Shown: positions 8,900 to 17,900 of the stretch, one piece after another
Position numbering within the stretch: the first letter of the stretch is position 1
Layout of the letters: the number at the start of each line of letters is the position of its first letter
Origin: Acidobacteriaceae bacterium
GTDB taxonomy: Bacteria; Acidobacteriota; Terriglobia; Terriglobales; Acidobacteriaceae
DNA: 52,815 bases
Reading direction: 5' to 3'
Assembly: GCA_003138515.1 (NCBI GenBank)
Contig: PLGG01000089.1
Coordinates: 1 to 52,815 of the forward strand
Made by a program: the position numbers and the translations under genes
Notes under the pieces: model-generated
What the model saw: only the letters and a program-made list of their open reading frames with translations
The model's database searches: none
Told to the model about the DNA's origin: nothing

Positions 8900-10240
8900 A
8901 TGGCAATGCACACATCCGGATCGCCGATTGGATCGCACGGGCAGGCCGGTGAACCGTCGCCGCAGCCTGCCCCAATCGGCTCGCGTGCCTGGATTGCGCT
9001 TGGCATGCTGATCCTGGTGTATGTCCTGAACTTCCTGTCGCGGCAGTTGCCAGGCATTCTTGCCAAGCCGATTCAGGACAGCCTGCATGTCTCAGACGGC
9101 CAGCTGGGGCGAATTGGCGGCCTCTATTTTGCGCTTTTCTATTGCTGCATCTCAATTCCTGTCGGGTGGCTCGCCGACAAGATGAGCAGGTCGAAGGTTC
9201 TCGCTGTGGCGTGTGCAATTTGGAGCGCGGCAACGATGGCCTGCGGCGGCGCAGCTACCTATCTGCAGTTTGCCATCGCGTACATGACGGTCGGCTTCGG
9301 CGAAGCCGGCGGCGTTCCACCCTCCTACTCAATTATCTCCGACTATTTTCCGCCCGGCCGCCGCGGCAGAGCGCTGGGCCTCTACAATATCGGACCGCCG
9401 GTTGGTGCAGCGCTGGGAATCGCCTTCGGCGCTTCCATCGCTGCTGCCTTCAGTTGGCGCTATGCATTTGTCTGGCTCGGTTCCGTCGGTCTTTTCGCGG
9501 TCATCGGCATCCTCATTCTGGTGCCTGAGCCCCGTCGCGGCGGCCTGGATCGCACTTCGAACGAGGAGGCCGCTAGTAAAACAGGATTCCGGCAGACGTT
9601 GGCGATGTTCATCTCGCGGCCTTCTCTCATGCTCGCCGCACTGGCCAGCGGCGCCACTCAATTCGTCACGTACGGGACGATCAACTTCGCTGTCCTCTTT
9701 CTCATGCGCGAAAAAGGCATGACGTTGAAACAGATCGCCGTCTATTACGCGTTGGTTGTCGCCACCGGAATGACCGGGAGCATGCTCGCCTCCGGGCGTG
9801 CGATAGACCGGTTCACGCGGCGCTCGAAACAGGCCTATGGCCTGGTGCCCGCCGCCTCGCTTACTCTTGCCCTGCCGTTTTATCTCGCATTTGTCTGGGC
9901 TCCCTCCTGGCGTCTCGCGTTGCTCTTCCTCACCGGCACCATGTTTCTGAATTATTTCTATCTGACATCGGCGGTGACCCTGGTGCAGGAGGAAGTGCGG
10001 CCGGACCAGCGCGTCATGTCAGGCGCACTGCTTTTGCTGATCATGAATCTGATCGGTCTCGGCCTTGGCCCCACCTTCGTGGGCGCGGCCAGCGACTTTT
10101 TCCACGCCAGCCATCCCCATCAGTCGTTGCAGATCGCACTTTACATGCTCGCGTTGTTCTACGTTGTAGCCGTGTTGTTGTTCCTGGCGTTGGCGCGCGT
10201 GCTTAGAAACGAAAACCGTACCGTCGGAGAAACAGTATGA
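8900..10240 (+). CDS. MFS transporter, spinster-like
   Basis: Inner-membrane major facilitator of 446 residues with about 12 hydrophobic segments. After a roughly 30-residue polar N terminus come TM1 (LGMLILVYVLNFLSRQLPG), an amphipathic loop, TM2 and the GWLADKMSRSKVLAVA loop motif, which corresponds to the MFS signature G...DR.GRR after TM2. A long central loop (VPEPRRGGLDRTSNEE) divides the two halves. ATG 8900 is preceded by GGGCAGGTGA; an earlier TTG lies inside the thiolase. The stop overlaps the esterase start by four bases (ATGA). It is presumably the uptake system for the acid or alcohol freed by the downstream secreted esterase. Confidence 0.9.
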   Translation: MAMHTSGSPIGSHGQAGEPSPQPAPIGSRAWIALGMLILVYVLNFLSRQLPGILAKPIQDSLHVSDGQLGRIGGLYFALFYCCISIPVGWLADKMSRSKVLAVACAIWSAATMACGGAATYLQFAIAYMTVGFGEAGGVPPSYSIISDYFPPGRRGRALGLYNIGPPVGAALGIAFGASIAAAFSWRYAFVWLGSVGLFAVIGILILVPEPRRGGLDRTSNEEAASKTGFRQTLAMFISRPSLMLAALASGATQFVTYGTINFAVLFLMREKGMTLKQIAVYYALVVATGMTGSMLASGRAIDRFTRRSKQAYGLVPAASLTLALPFYLAFVWAPSWRLALLFLTGTMFLNYFYLTSAVTLVQEEVRPDQRVMSGALLLLIMNLIGLGLGPTFVGAASDFFHASHPHQSLQIALYMLALFYVVAVLLFLALARVLRNENRTVGETV

Positions 10241-11925
10241 TGATCACACTTCCTCGATTGCTTGTCTCGATTGCCGCGGCCGCCTGTATGATTTTGGCGC
10301 CTTCAACTTTCGCTCAACGGAGTCAAACAATGTCAGCTCCATCCGATAGCAAGAACGGTCCGATCGTTAAGGCGCCTGCCGGCGCGGTCGAGGGACAGAC
10401 GGAAGGCGCCCTGCGCGTTTTCAAGGGCATCCCTTATGCGTTGCCTCCCACGGGCTCAGCGCGCTGGAGGCCGCCCAGTCCCATGCCGCGATGGACCGGC
10501 GTCAGAAAAGCCACCGAGTTCGGACCCGTTTGCTTCCAGCCTGCAAGCCCGCCTGCGAGTATCTACAGCTGGATTCCCATGCCTATGAGCGAGGACTGCC
10601 TGACGCTGAATATCTGGGCCCCGACCGGAGCGCGCAATGCACCCGTCTTTTTCTGGATACACGGAGGCGCTCTCACTACGGGGTCGAGCAGGGACGCTTT
10701 GTATGACGGCACAAAGCTTGCCGGCCAGGGCATCGTCGTCGTCTCCATCAACTTTCGTCTGGGTGTCCTCGGCTGGCTGGCGCATCCAGAGCTGAGTAAA
10801 GAGTCGCCCCTCGGAGTATCCGGCAATTACGCATTGCTGGATCTGATCGAGGGACTCGGATGGGTTCGGCACAACATAAGCGCCTTCGGCGGCGATCCTT
10901 CAAACGTGACCATCGCGGGCGAATCTTCGGGCGGACTTAGCGTCATGTACTTGATGGCTGCGCCCGCTGCTCGGGGTCTGTTCGCCAAGGCAATTGCAGA
11001 AAGCGCATACATGATCTCCACGCCGGAGTTGAAGAAAGCTGCCTTCGGCTCACCATCTGCTGAGGACAGCGGTGTGAAGCTCGCTGCCGCCTTGCACGCA
11101 CCGAATATCGAAGCGATGCGGGCGATGGATGCGGGCACGCTGACTACCGCCGCACCGGCGGCGGGGTATGTACCCTGGGGCACGATCGACGGCCATGTGT
11201 TGCCACGCCAACTGGTCGACGTTTTCGACAAAGGCGAACAAGCCCCAGTGCCGATACTGGCGGGATTCAACAGCGGCGAGATCCGCTCGTTGAGGTTTCT
11301 CGCACCGCATCCTCCCGCGAGTGCGGCCGAATACGAAGCCACCATTCGCGACCGCTATGGCGACCTGGCCGACGAATTTCTGCGGCTCTATCCCAGCGCC
11401 AATATGGACGAGAGCATCCTGGCCACGACGCGAGACGCCTTTTACGGGTGGACGGCGCAGCGACTTGTTAGAAAACAAACCGCACTGGGGCAGCCATCTT
11501 TCCTCTACTTTTTTGATCATGGGTACCCGGCCGCCGACACTGCCGGTTTGCACGGCTTCCACGCCAGCGAATTGCCCTATGTCTTCGGTACGTCCGATGC
11601 TACGCCGCCGCATTGGCCGAAAATCCCGGCAACACCCCAGGAGACGAGGCTTTCCGACGCCATGATCGGCTATTGGAGCTCGTTTGCGCGCACGGGCCGC
11701 CCGCAGGCCGCCAACGAGCCAGATTGGCTCCCGTTTGGACCGAATGGCTCCTACATGGCATTCGAGGAAACTCCAAAGCCGGCCGATCACCTTTTGCCGG
11801 GGATGTACGAATTCAACGAGGAGGTCGTTTGCCGGCGCCGAGCGGCCGGGGACATCGGCTGGAGTTGGAATGTGGGCTTATATTCACCCAAGAACCCAGG
11901 GCCAATGGCGCAGTGTAAACCGTGA
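10237..11925 (+). CDS. Secreted type-B carboxylesterase
   Basis: Alpha/beta-hydrolase of the carboxylesterase type B family, 562 residues. It has an N-terminal Sec signal peptide (hydrophobic 5-24, likely cleavage after TFA at 26). HGG at 142-144 supplies the oxyanion hole, the nucleophile is Ser230 in AGESSGG, and FHASELPYVFG holds the conserved catalytic-His region near residue 450. The start overlaps the MFS stop, so the two are co-translated. As an exported enzyme it would release an alcohol and an acid from an ester substrate outside the cytoplasm. A small ORF begins at its stop codon (TGATG). Substrate unknown. Confidence 0.92.
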   Translation: MMITLPRLLVSIAAAACMILAPSTFAQRSQTMSAPSDSKNGPIVKAPAGAVEGQTEGALRVFKGIPYALPPTGSARWRPPSPMPRWTGVRKATEFGPVCFQPASPPASIYSWIPMPMSEDCLTLNIWAPTGARNAPVFFWIHGGALTTGSSRDALYDGTKLAGQGIVVVSINFRLGVLGWLAHPELSKESPLGVSGNYALLDLIEGLGWVRHNISAFGGDPSNVTIAGESSGGLSVMYLMAAPAARGLFAKAIAESAYMISTPELKKAAFGSPSAEDSGVKLAAALHAPNIEAMRAMDAGTLTTAAPAAGYVPWGTIDGHVLPRQLVDVFDKGEQAPVPILAGFNSGEIRSLRFLAPHPPASAAEYEATIRDRYGDLADEFLRLYPSANMDESILATTRDAFYGWTAQRLVRKQTALGQPSFLYFFDHGYPAADTAGLHGFHASELPYVFGTSDATPPHWPKIPATPQETRLSDAMIGYWSSFARTGRPQAANEPDWLPFGPNGSYMAFEETPKPADHLLPGMYEFNEEVVCRRRAAGDIGWSWNVGLYSPKNPGPMAQCKP

Positions 11926-12050
11926 TGGTCGAATCCCGAGGAGCGGCGACGGCGCGCCAGGTCAGCGATGAATCCGGCGCAATCGAGTTGGATCTCGTAG
12001 CAAACGCTCCCCATCTGGTTGATGTTCGGAAAGGAAAGAGAAACCTGTGA
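11925..12050 (+). CDS. Candidate 41-residue protein, coupled on both sides
   Basis: A short frame fills the whole gap between the esterase and the MDR oxidoreductase. Its ATG shares one base with the esterase stop (TGATG) and its stop overlaps the next gene's start by four bases (GTGA). The product would run MVESRGAATARQVSDESGAI, then ELDLVANAPHLVDVRKGKRNL: acidic in the middle, basic at the end, with no membrane segment. It has no Shine-Dalgarno of its own, so it would rely on reinitiation from the esterase. Its 3' part carries the Shine-Dalgarno of the next gene, so it could be just a chance frame or a leader that couples translation. I recognise no family. Confidence 0.3.
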   Translation: MVESRGAATARQVSDESGAIELDLVANAPHLVDVRKGKRNL

Positions 12051-13078
12051 CCCAGGGAAAAGGAATTCAGATTGTTCTTGCAGCCCGGCCTCGGGGCAAA
12101 GTGACGCCGGACGATTTTCGCCTGGAAGAGTTCGCGCTTCCCGAACCGGGCCCGGGTGAATTCCTGATGAAGGTGGACTATCTTTCGCTGGACCCGTATA
12201 TGCGCGGAAGGATGGACGACAGAAAGTCCTATGCCGAGCCCCGAAAGATCGGTGAAGTCATGCCGGGAGAAACCATTAGCACAATCATCGCCTCAAACCA
12301 TCCTGAGTTTTTAAAGGGCGACGTCGTGTTGGCTCATTCCGGATGGCGAACGCACGCGTTCTCGCGAGGAGAAGGAGTGCGCAGGGTCGCCGCGAGCGCG
12401 CTTCCGGTGACAACGCAATTGGGGGTTCTGGGCATGCCTGGGTTTACGGCCTACGCGGGGATGAAAGGGATCGGCAAGCCGGCAAGAGGCGAAACCGTTG
12501 TGGTCGCGGCGGCCAGCGGGCCGGTCGGCTCCCTCGTCGGGCAAATGGCCAGAATCGCCGATGCGCGGGCCGTGGGGATTGCGGGCGGCAGTGAGAAATG
12601 TGCCTATCTCAAAGATGAACTGCAGTTCGATGCCGCTGTGGATCGTCGCTCAGCGGATTTCCCCGCCGTCCTTGCAGCCGCCTGCCCACAGGGGATCGAT
12701 GTGTATTTCGAAAATGTTGGAGGCGCAGTGTGGCAGGCTGTTCTTCCCCTCCTGAATCAATTCGCGAGGGTTCCGGTGAGCGGGTTGGTGGCGCAATACG
12801 ATGGGCCGGGATTGACTGAAGCTGGAGATCATCTGGCCGCGACAATGCGGCAGATTCTTACTCAGCGCCTTCTCGTGCGGGGATTCATCAATTACGACTT
12901 CGCGAAAGAGTATTACGCCGACTTTCTCCGTGACGTCCCCAAGTGGATCGCGGAAGGAAGAGTGAAATATCGCGAAGATATCATCGATGGCCTGGAGAAC
13001 GCGCCACAGGCGTTTATTGGAATGCTCGCCGGCAAGAATTTCGGCAAACTTCTGGTCCGTGTCGATGTTGGGAAATAG
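12047..13078 (+). CDS. NADP-dependent medium-chain oxidoreductase (CurA/PTGR-like)
   Basis: Zinc-free member of the medium-chain dehydrogenase/reductase superfamily, 343 residues, of the YncB/CurA/leukotriene-B4-dehydrogenase type. These enzymes reduce the double bond of alpha,beta-unsaturated ketones or aldehydes with NADPH. It has LDPYMRGRMDD near residue 50, the TAYAGMKGIGKPARGE segment, the nucleotide motif AASGPVGSLVGQMA near 160-173, and the YFENVGG motif near 225. The start is GTG with GGAAAGGAAAGAG upstream. It is the last gene of the plus-strand run and ends at a shared terminator-like hairpin. It may saturate an enone formed during breakdown of the ester's alcohol part. Confidence 0.9.
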   Translation: MTQGKGIQIVLAARPRGKVTPDDFRLEEFALPEPGPGEFLMKVDYLSLDPYMRGRMDDRKSYAEPRKIGEVMPGETISTIIASNHPEFLKGDVVLAHSGWRTHAFSRGEGVRRVAASALPVTTQLGVLGMPGFTAYAGMKGIGKPARGETVVVAAASGPVGSLVGQMARIADARAVGIAGGSEKCAYLKDELQFDAAVDRRSADFPAVLAAACPQGIDVYFENVGGAVWQAVLPLLNQFARVPVSGLVAQYDGPGLTEAGDHLAATMRQILTQRLLVRGFINYDFAKEYYADFLRDVPKWIAEGRVKYREDIIDGLENAPQAFIGMLAGKNFGKLLVRVDVGK

Positions 13079-13097
13079 ACGGTGAGCACAATGCCGG

Positions 13098-13140
13098 CCG
13101 GCTGAAGGATTATTGACTGCCGAGTTGCTCCTTCAGCCGG
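13098..13140. terminator. Bidirectional terminator-like hairpin between convergent genes
   Basis: CCGGCTGAAGGA (13098-13109) and TCCTTCAGCCGG (13129-13140) form a perfect 12-bp stem with a 19-base loop. It lies between the convergent MDR gene and the minus-strand esterase, and the second arm is inside the last codons of the esterase. No strong T-run follows on either strand, so it is not a textbook intrinsic terminator. Confidence 0.55.
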
Positions 13141-14885
13141 TCTGGAGAGAGATGGCAGAACATCGGCGAAAAGTTCTGCTGCGGCGAGGCTTCGCCATTC
13201 TCTCCGAAGACGATGAACGGCTCCTGGGCGGTGGTCCATGCGTCCCAATGAGGAAGACCCGGACCATTGGGGTCGCCGGTCTTGGCGAAGTTAGTCCAGT
13301 AAGTCTGAATCACGTTCGATAGCTGGTGGTCAGTTGCAGTGAATGGCAGCCAATTGAAAGTTCGGGCTTGAAAGTTGTCGAAGACGTAAGGCAGTTCAAG
13401 CGCGTGGAATGCGCCAAGGTTTGCCTCGCCTGGGCCGGGCACAGAACGCTCAAAGCGATAGACGAAGGCATGCTGGCCAGCGCTGGTGACGAGCGCGGCT
13501 TCAGCGCCCATGGGACAGGCCATGACGATATCGTTGGTGGTCTGATCGACTGCGGGCGCGCCGTGGAGAATGATTTTCGCCATGTACGTGGCGACTGTGA
13601 TGTCCGTCCAATTCCCGTAGAGGGGGCGCGTCTCATTCTGCATCAGCTTGATCTGCTTGCCGAATTCGGGCTTGGGAGCGGGCTGGCCGGACTTCTTCTG
13701 GGCTGCTTCGGCACCGACGCGGAATGCAGCCCACTCTCTCGCGTTCAACCCGACGAGGAGGTCGACTTTCTGGATGGCGCCGGAGGCGTAGGCCTTGGCC
13801 GGCGATTGCGGCAGGACCCAGCCGTCGATGACGGGCGAGTTGGGATTGTAGCCTGGGAACTGAGTCGCAATGAGACGGTTTTCGATTTCCGCAACCTGCG
13901 TGGCAGGCAGCTTTCTGAGAGCTTCAAGCTGCGCCCCGGGCTTGCCGCCGGCCGCGGCTCCGACGGCCACTGCCAGTGGCGTCATCTCGGAAGCGTTGCG
14001 TTCCCGGCCAAACCCAAATGCTGGGCCGCTCTCCGCGATGACACGCCGGAAGAGATTTGCGCTGAGAGGCGAGGCCATGAGAGTCGTGACATCAACGGAG
14101 CCGGCGGACTCGCCGAAGACGGTGACGTTGCCGGGATCGCCGCCGAATTGCGCAATGTTCTGCTGCACCCAGCGGAGCGCGGCTATCTGATCGAGGAGGC
14201 CGTAGTTGCCCGTACTGTGGTGCGGCGACTCGGCAGCAAGCTCGGGGTGGGCGAAAAAGCCGAGGGGGCCAAGGCGATAGTTGATTGTGACCATGAGAAC
14301 GCCGCGAGTGGCCAGCGCGGCGCCGTCATAGCTGTCTTCCGCGCTGCCTCCGGCGCGATTGCTGCCGCCGTGAACCCAGACCATGACGGGTAAGGGAGTT
14401 TTCACCGGCCAATTGGGCGTCCATACGTTGAGGAAAAGGCAATCTTCAGAGAAGGCAACCGGCACGATGTTGTAGGTTTTTCCGTAAGCCGCAGCCAGCG
14501 GCTGAATGAAGTTGCCGATGCCCGCCGGAATCTGGACGCACGAACTGCCGAGCTTGGTGGCGTCGCGCACCCCGGTCCAGGCGATTGGCGGCTGCGGCTC
14601 GCGCCAGCGCAGGTTGCCCACCGGCGGAGCGGCAAAGGGGATTCCGAGGAAGACGGCGGTGCTGCCCTGCAAGGTTCCACGCAACTGACCCGAGGCTACA
14701 TGGACGACGGGCCCGGTGACGGGCGGATGAGCCGGCGCACCGGCAGCAAAAGCGGCTGCAGCGAGGAAGGGAAAAAGAAGCAGCAAGGAAAGAAAGGCAC
14801 GCACACTGGAATCGAGTGGGAGGCTGAAACGATTCCAGTGTGCTTTCGGTGCGAGGGCGGAGTACAAACCTGATGGCGATGTCAT
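13110..14885 (-). CDS. Secreted type-B carboxylesterase (partner of TonB-dependent receptor)
   Basis: Second carboxylesterase type B, 591 residues from ATG 14885. HGG (172-174) marks the oxyanion hole, Ser260 in VFGESAGS is the nucleophile, and FHALELPYVFDN holds the conserved late His region. The hydrophobic signal sequence (FLSLLLLFPFLAAAAFAAGA) begins only at residue 31, so the true start may be GTG 14804, which would give a normal signal peptide. Neither start has a good Shine-Dalgarno. It lies 43 bases after the receptor gene, so the two are probably co-transcribed: the receptor would bring the ester into the periplasm and this enzyme would hydrolyse it there. Similar in plan to the plus-strand esterase but clearly divergent. 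Confidence 0.92.
   Translation of the reverse strand: MTSPSGLYSALAPKAHWNRFSLPLDSSVRAFLSLLLLFPFLAAAAFAAGAPAHPPVTGPVVHVASGQLRGTLQGSTAVFLGIPFAAPPVGNLRWREPQPPIAWTGVRDATKLGSSCVQIPAGIGNFIQPLAAAYGKTYNIVPVAFSEDCLFLNVWTPNWPVKTPLPVMVWVHGGSNRAGGSAEDSYDGAALATRGVLMVTINYRLGPLGFFAHPELAAESPHHSTGNYGLLDQIAALRWVQQNIAQFGGDPGNVTVFGESAGSVDVTTLMASPLSANLFRRVIAESGPAFGFGRERNASEMTPLAVAVGAAAGGKPGAQLEALRKLPATQVAEIENRLIATQFPGYNPNSPVIDGWVLPQSPAKAYASGAIQKVDLLVGLNAREWAAFRVGAEAAQKKSGQPAPKPEFGKQIKLMQNETRPLYGNWTDITVATYMAKIILHGAPAVDQTTNDIVMACPMGAEAALVTSAGQHAFVYRFERSVPGPGEANLGAFHALELPYVFDNFQARTFNWLPFTATDHQLSNVIQTYWTNFAKTGDPNGPGLPHWDAWTTAQEPFIVFGENGEASPQQNFSPMFCHLSPDRLKEQLGSQ
14801..14843. repeat. Perfect 14-bp inverted repeat at the esterase 5' end
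   Basis: GCACACTGGAATCG (14801-14814) and CGATTCCAGTGTGC (14830-14843) flank a 15-base loop. On the minus strand the hairpin covers codons 15-28 counted from ATG 14885 and includes the alternative GTG start at 14804. It could hide or define the translation start. Confidence 0.6.
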
Positions 14886-14928
14886 TTCCGGCGCCTACGC
14901 AGGGCAGGAGCAGTTATTGTTGCGATGA

Positions 14929-17900
14929 TCAGAACGCATACCTCAACGAGAATTGAATCACTCTCGGATTGGTGCTCATGGATGTGATTTGCCCGAAAAC
15001 AGCGGGAGAAGAGGCGGTATTGTTCGGACCGGCAAAATTCGGGTGGTTGAGAGCATTGAAGAAGTCCGTCCGGAACTGTACGCTGGCGTCTTCCTTCGGC
15101 CAATGCACCTGCACGCTCTTGCCGAGCGAAAGATCGATATCGGCCTGGTCAGGCTCCCGCAGGATGCCGTTGGGGGTGTTCCCAAAACCTGTGCCAATAC
15201 CGTCGTCACCGATGATTGCCGGGGACGTGAAGCAAGCGCTGTTGATGTAGTTGTTCACTCTATGACTGATCGATCCCGCAGTCGATACATGGTTCTTGTC
15301 GCAACCCGGAGCGTAGCTCGCCCGATCGCCGTTAACGCCGTAAACGTTGTTGAGGTTGTTGTAGCCAATACCCGCCTGCTGGCCGTCCTGGACCAAAGTA
15401 GCGGTTGCAAGGCTCCACCCACCGAGCGTGTTTGCCAGCAAAGTATGAGACTTCGCCGGGCTGGGGAGAATATAGAACGCGGAGAGTACAAACCGCAGCG
15501 GCCGGATATTGAAATCCGGTCCGTATCCAGGGCTGTGAACGTGCAGATTGTTCTGATCGCCGCTGGGTGAGATTTCGTTCGACCCGATGGTAAAGCCCGG
15601 TACGGGGCTCAGCAATCGCGTCCAGGTGAAAGAAGCCTGATACTGCAAGCTCTGTCTGAATTTCTGCGTTAGCGATGCTTGCAAAGAGCTGTACCAAGCC
15701 TGGCCACCGGTTTGATCGTTCGTCACTGCCTGCGTTGTGAACCCTTGATAGGGTTTGCGATAGACGATGTTGGCAAGGGTGTTTGTGGTCTGGCCGCGAA
15801 TCGGATTTGACGGAGAGGCCAGAGGCGCCTGATTGGCCGTCCTGTCAAAGACTAAGTGCAGGTCGCGTGCTCCGGCGTACGCGACGTCTAACACGGGGCC
15901 GCCCGGGAGTCTGGATTGCAGGCCAAGACTATAGTGATAGGTTGTGGGAGGACGCCAACCCAAATCCAGCGAATCTATGGAGTACTGGCTATCAGTGCTT
16001 GTCGCGCTTTGTGGAGTGTAAGGCAAAAATGCGGGGAAGTTCGGAGGAGCCGGGAAGGGATTGGCATCGCTTGAATTCACGTTCGCCTGTCCTGCCAGGA
16101 CCACCCACGCACCGGTAGGATCTTCCGCGCACAATTGCAGATTCATCTGGGCCTCGGTCGTAGTGTGATACATGCCTGCGCCTCCCCGAAGAACAAACCG
16201 ATCGGAGCCGGGCAGTACCCAGGCAAACCCCAGACGCGGGTTCCATGTATTCTGGCCCTGGTCATTGAGCACGGAGTTGTTATTCGCCCTTATCACTCCG
16301 TTGGGCAAGGGGATGCCGCGGTAATTGGCAGAAACCATGTAGCCCGCGACGCTGCCCGTTGGAGGTGGATTCTTATCCAGCTTGGCCAAATCCACATTAC
16401 CCGCGCTATTGGCAGCTGCCATGTTGCCTATGCGCTCGAAGCGCAAGCCCAGGTTGAGCGTGAGCCGCTTCGTTACTTTGTAGTCGTCTTGAATGAAGGC
16501 GTTGCCCTGCCTGTACCGCCAGTCGCGATCGAGGTCCCCAAGACTACTGAATATCTCGTAAATATTGCTCCAGCCGCTGAAGCCAGCATTGGCTTGCCCG
16601 GCCAGAAAATCTTCCCAGGTCAGCGGAATAAAATAGGCCTCGAAGTTAAATTTCGCCATATCATCCCGCCCGAAGGTATAGCCGCCGCCGAAGGTGAACT
16701 GGTGCTTTCCCTTGGTCCAGGACAATATGTCATTGGCGACGTATTCATCCTGCAAAAAATACAACGCCGAAGTTGTGCCCGTCGAGAAGCCATCGTCGGC
16801 GATATCGATAAGGGGGAAAGCATTATCCGCCTGATACGCTCCCGGGGTGTTCATGCCCAGGCTATTGAAGGTAAACGCATTGTTGTAGGTCTGGTTCGAC
16901 ATCGACCTATGTAAACCGACCACGAATTGGTTGACTAACCTGGGGCTCAGGATGAAGGTGTCTGAGACCGAGCCCACATCGAAGCGCTCTGGCTGATAGA
17001 GTCCATTTCCTTCGGTCTGGAATAAGGTGGTCCACTCCATGTTGCTGGTCGCGCCGAAATAGCGAAACGCGATCTTGTTGCGGTCGGAGCGCAGGTAGTC
17101 GGCGTTCGCCATCCATTGGTCTTCATTGAAAAAGCCGGGCTGGCTTATAAATGCAGTGCCCCGAGTCTCAAGCGATGGATTGGAGGTGTCGATCGTCTGC
17201 GGATTGGGAATCATGTATTGACCGTTGGGCAGCTTCACGTTGAACAGCGCCACGGCCTGAGGAGCTATGGGTATGGAGTACGCATACGAGGCACCCGGGT
17301 AATAGGTAACCGTGCCATTGGCGTTGACTTGGCCACTGGATGGGCCGAGGTAGCCTTCATCGCCTGCGAAAGCTTTTCCCAATCCCGTTGCCGACCGGTC
17401 GTTGGTAAGGGGAGGAAGAAAGACTTCTTTATGGTTCGCTGGGTCTTGGGAATTGAGCTGCCTTGTGCCCTGCCAGGAACCAAACATCAGGAACTTGTTC
17501 CTGACCACTGGACCGCCGGCGGTTAAACCATATTGATTTTGCCGCAGAATGAGCCGCGGCTGGAGGTTAGCCTTCGCAAACCAGTCATTGGCGTTGAGAT
17601 CTTCGTTCCGGAAATACTCGAACAGGGTTGCGTGGTATTCGTTGGTGCCGCTTTTGGTAATGACATTGACGTCAGCCCCGGCATTGCGCCCCGATGTGGC
17701 GTCGTACAGGGCTGTCTGCACCTTGAATTCCTGGATGGTATCGGGATTGGGAGACGGAACTCCCGCCGAGTAAATCCATGAACCCTGAATGTCGTTGATC
17801 GTGATGCCGTTCATCTCAAAGTGGTTGTCAGTCGAAGCGGCTCCCTGGCTCATGAGACTTCCACCCGCGGGACTCGCGTCCTGGCTGCCATTGCCTCTTC

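Noticed and set aside
11929..11940. GGTCGAATCCC looked like a tRNA T-arm
   Set aside because: No matching acceptor, D or anticodon stems around it; the bases lie in the coupled 41-codon frame.
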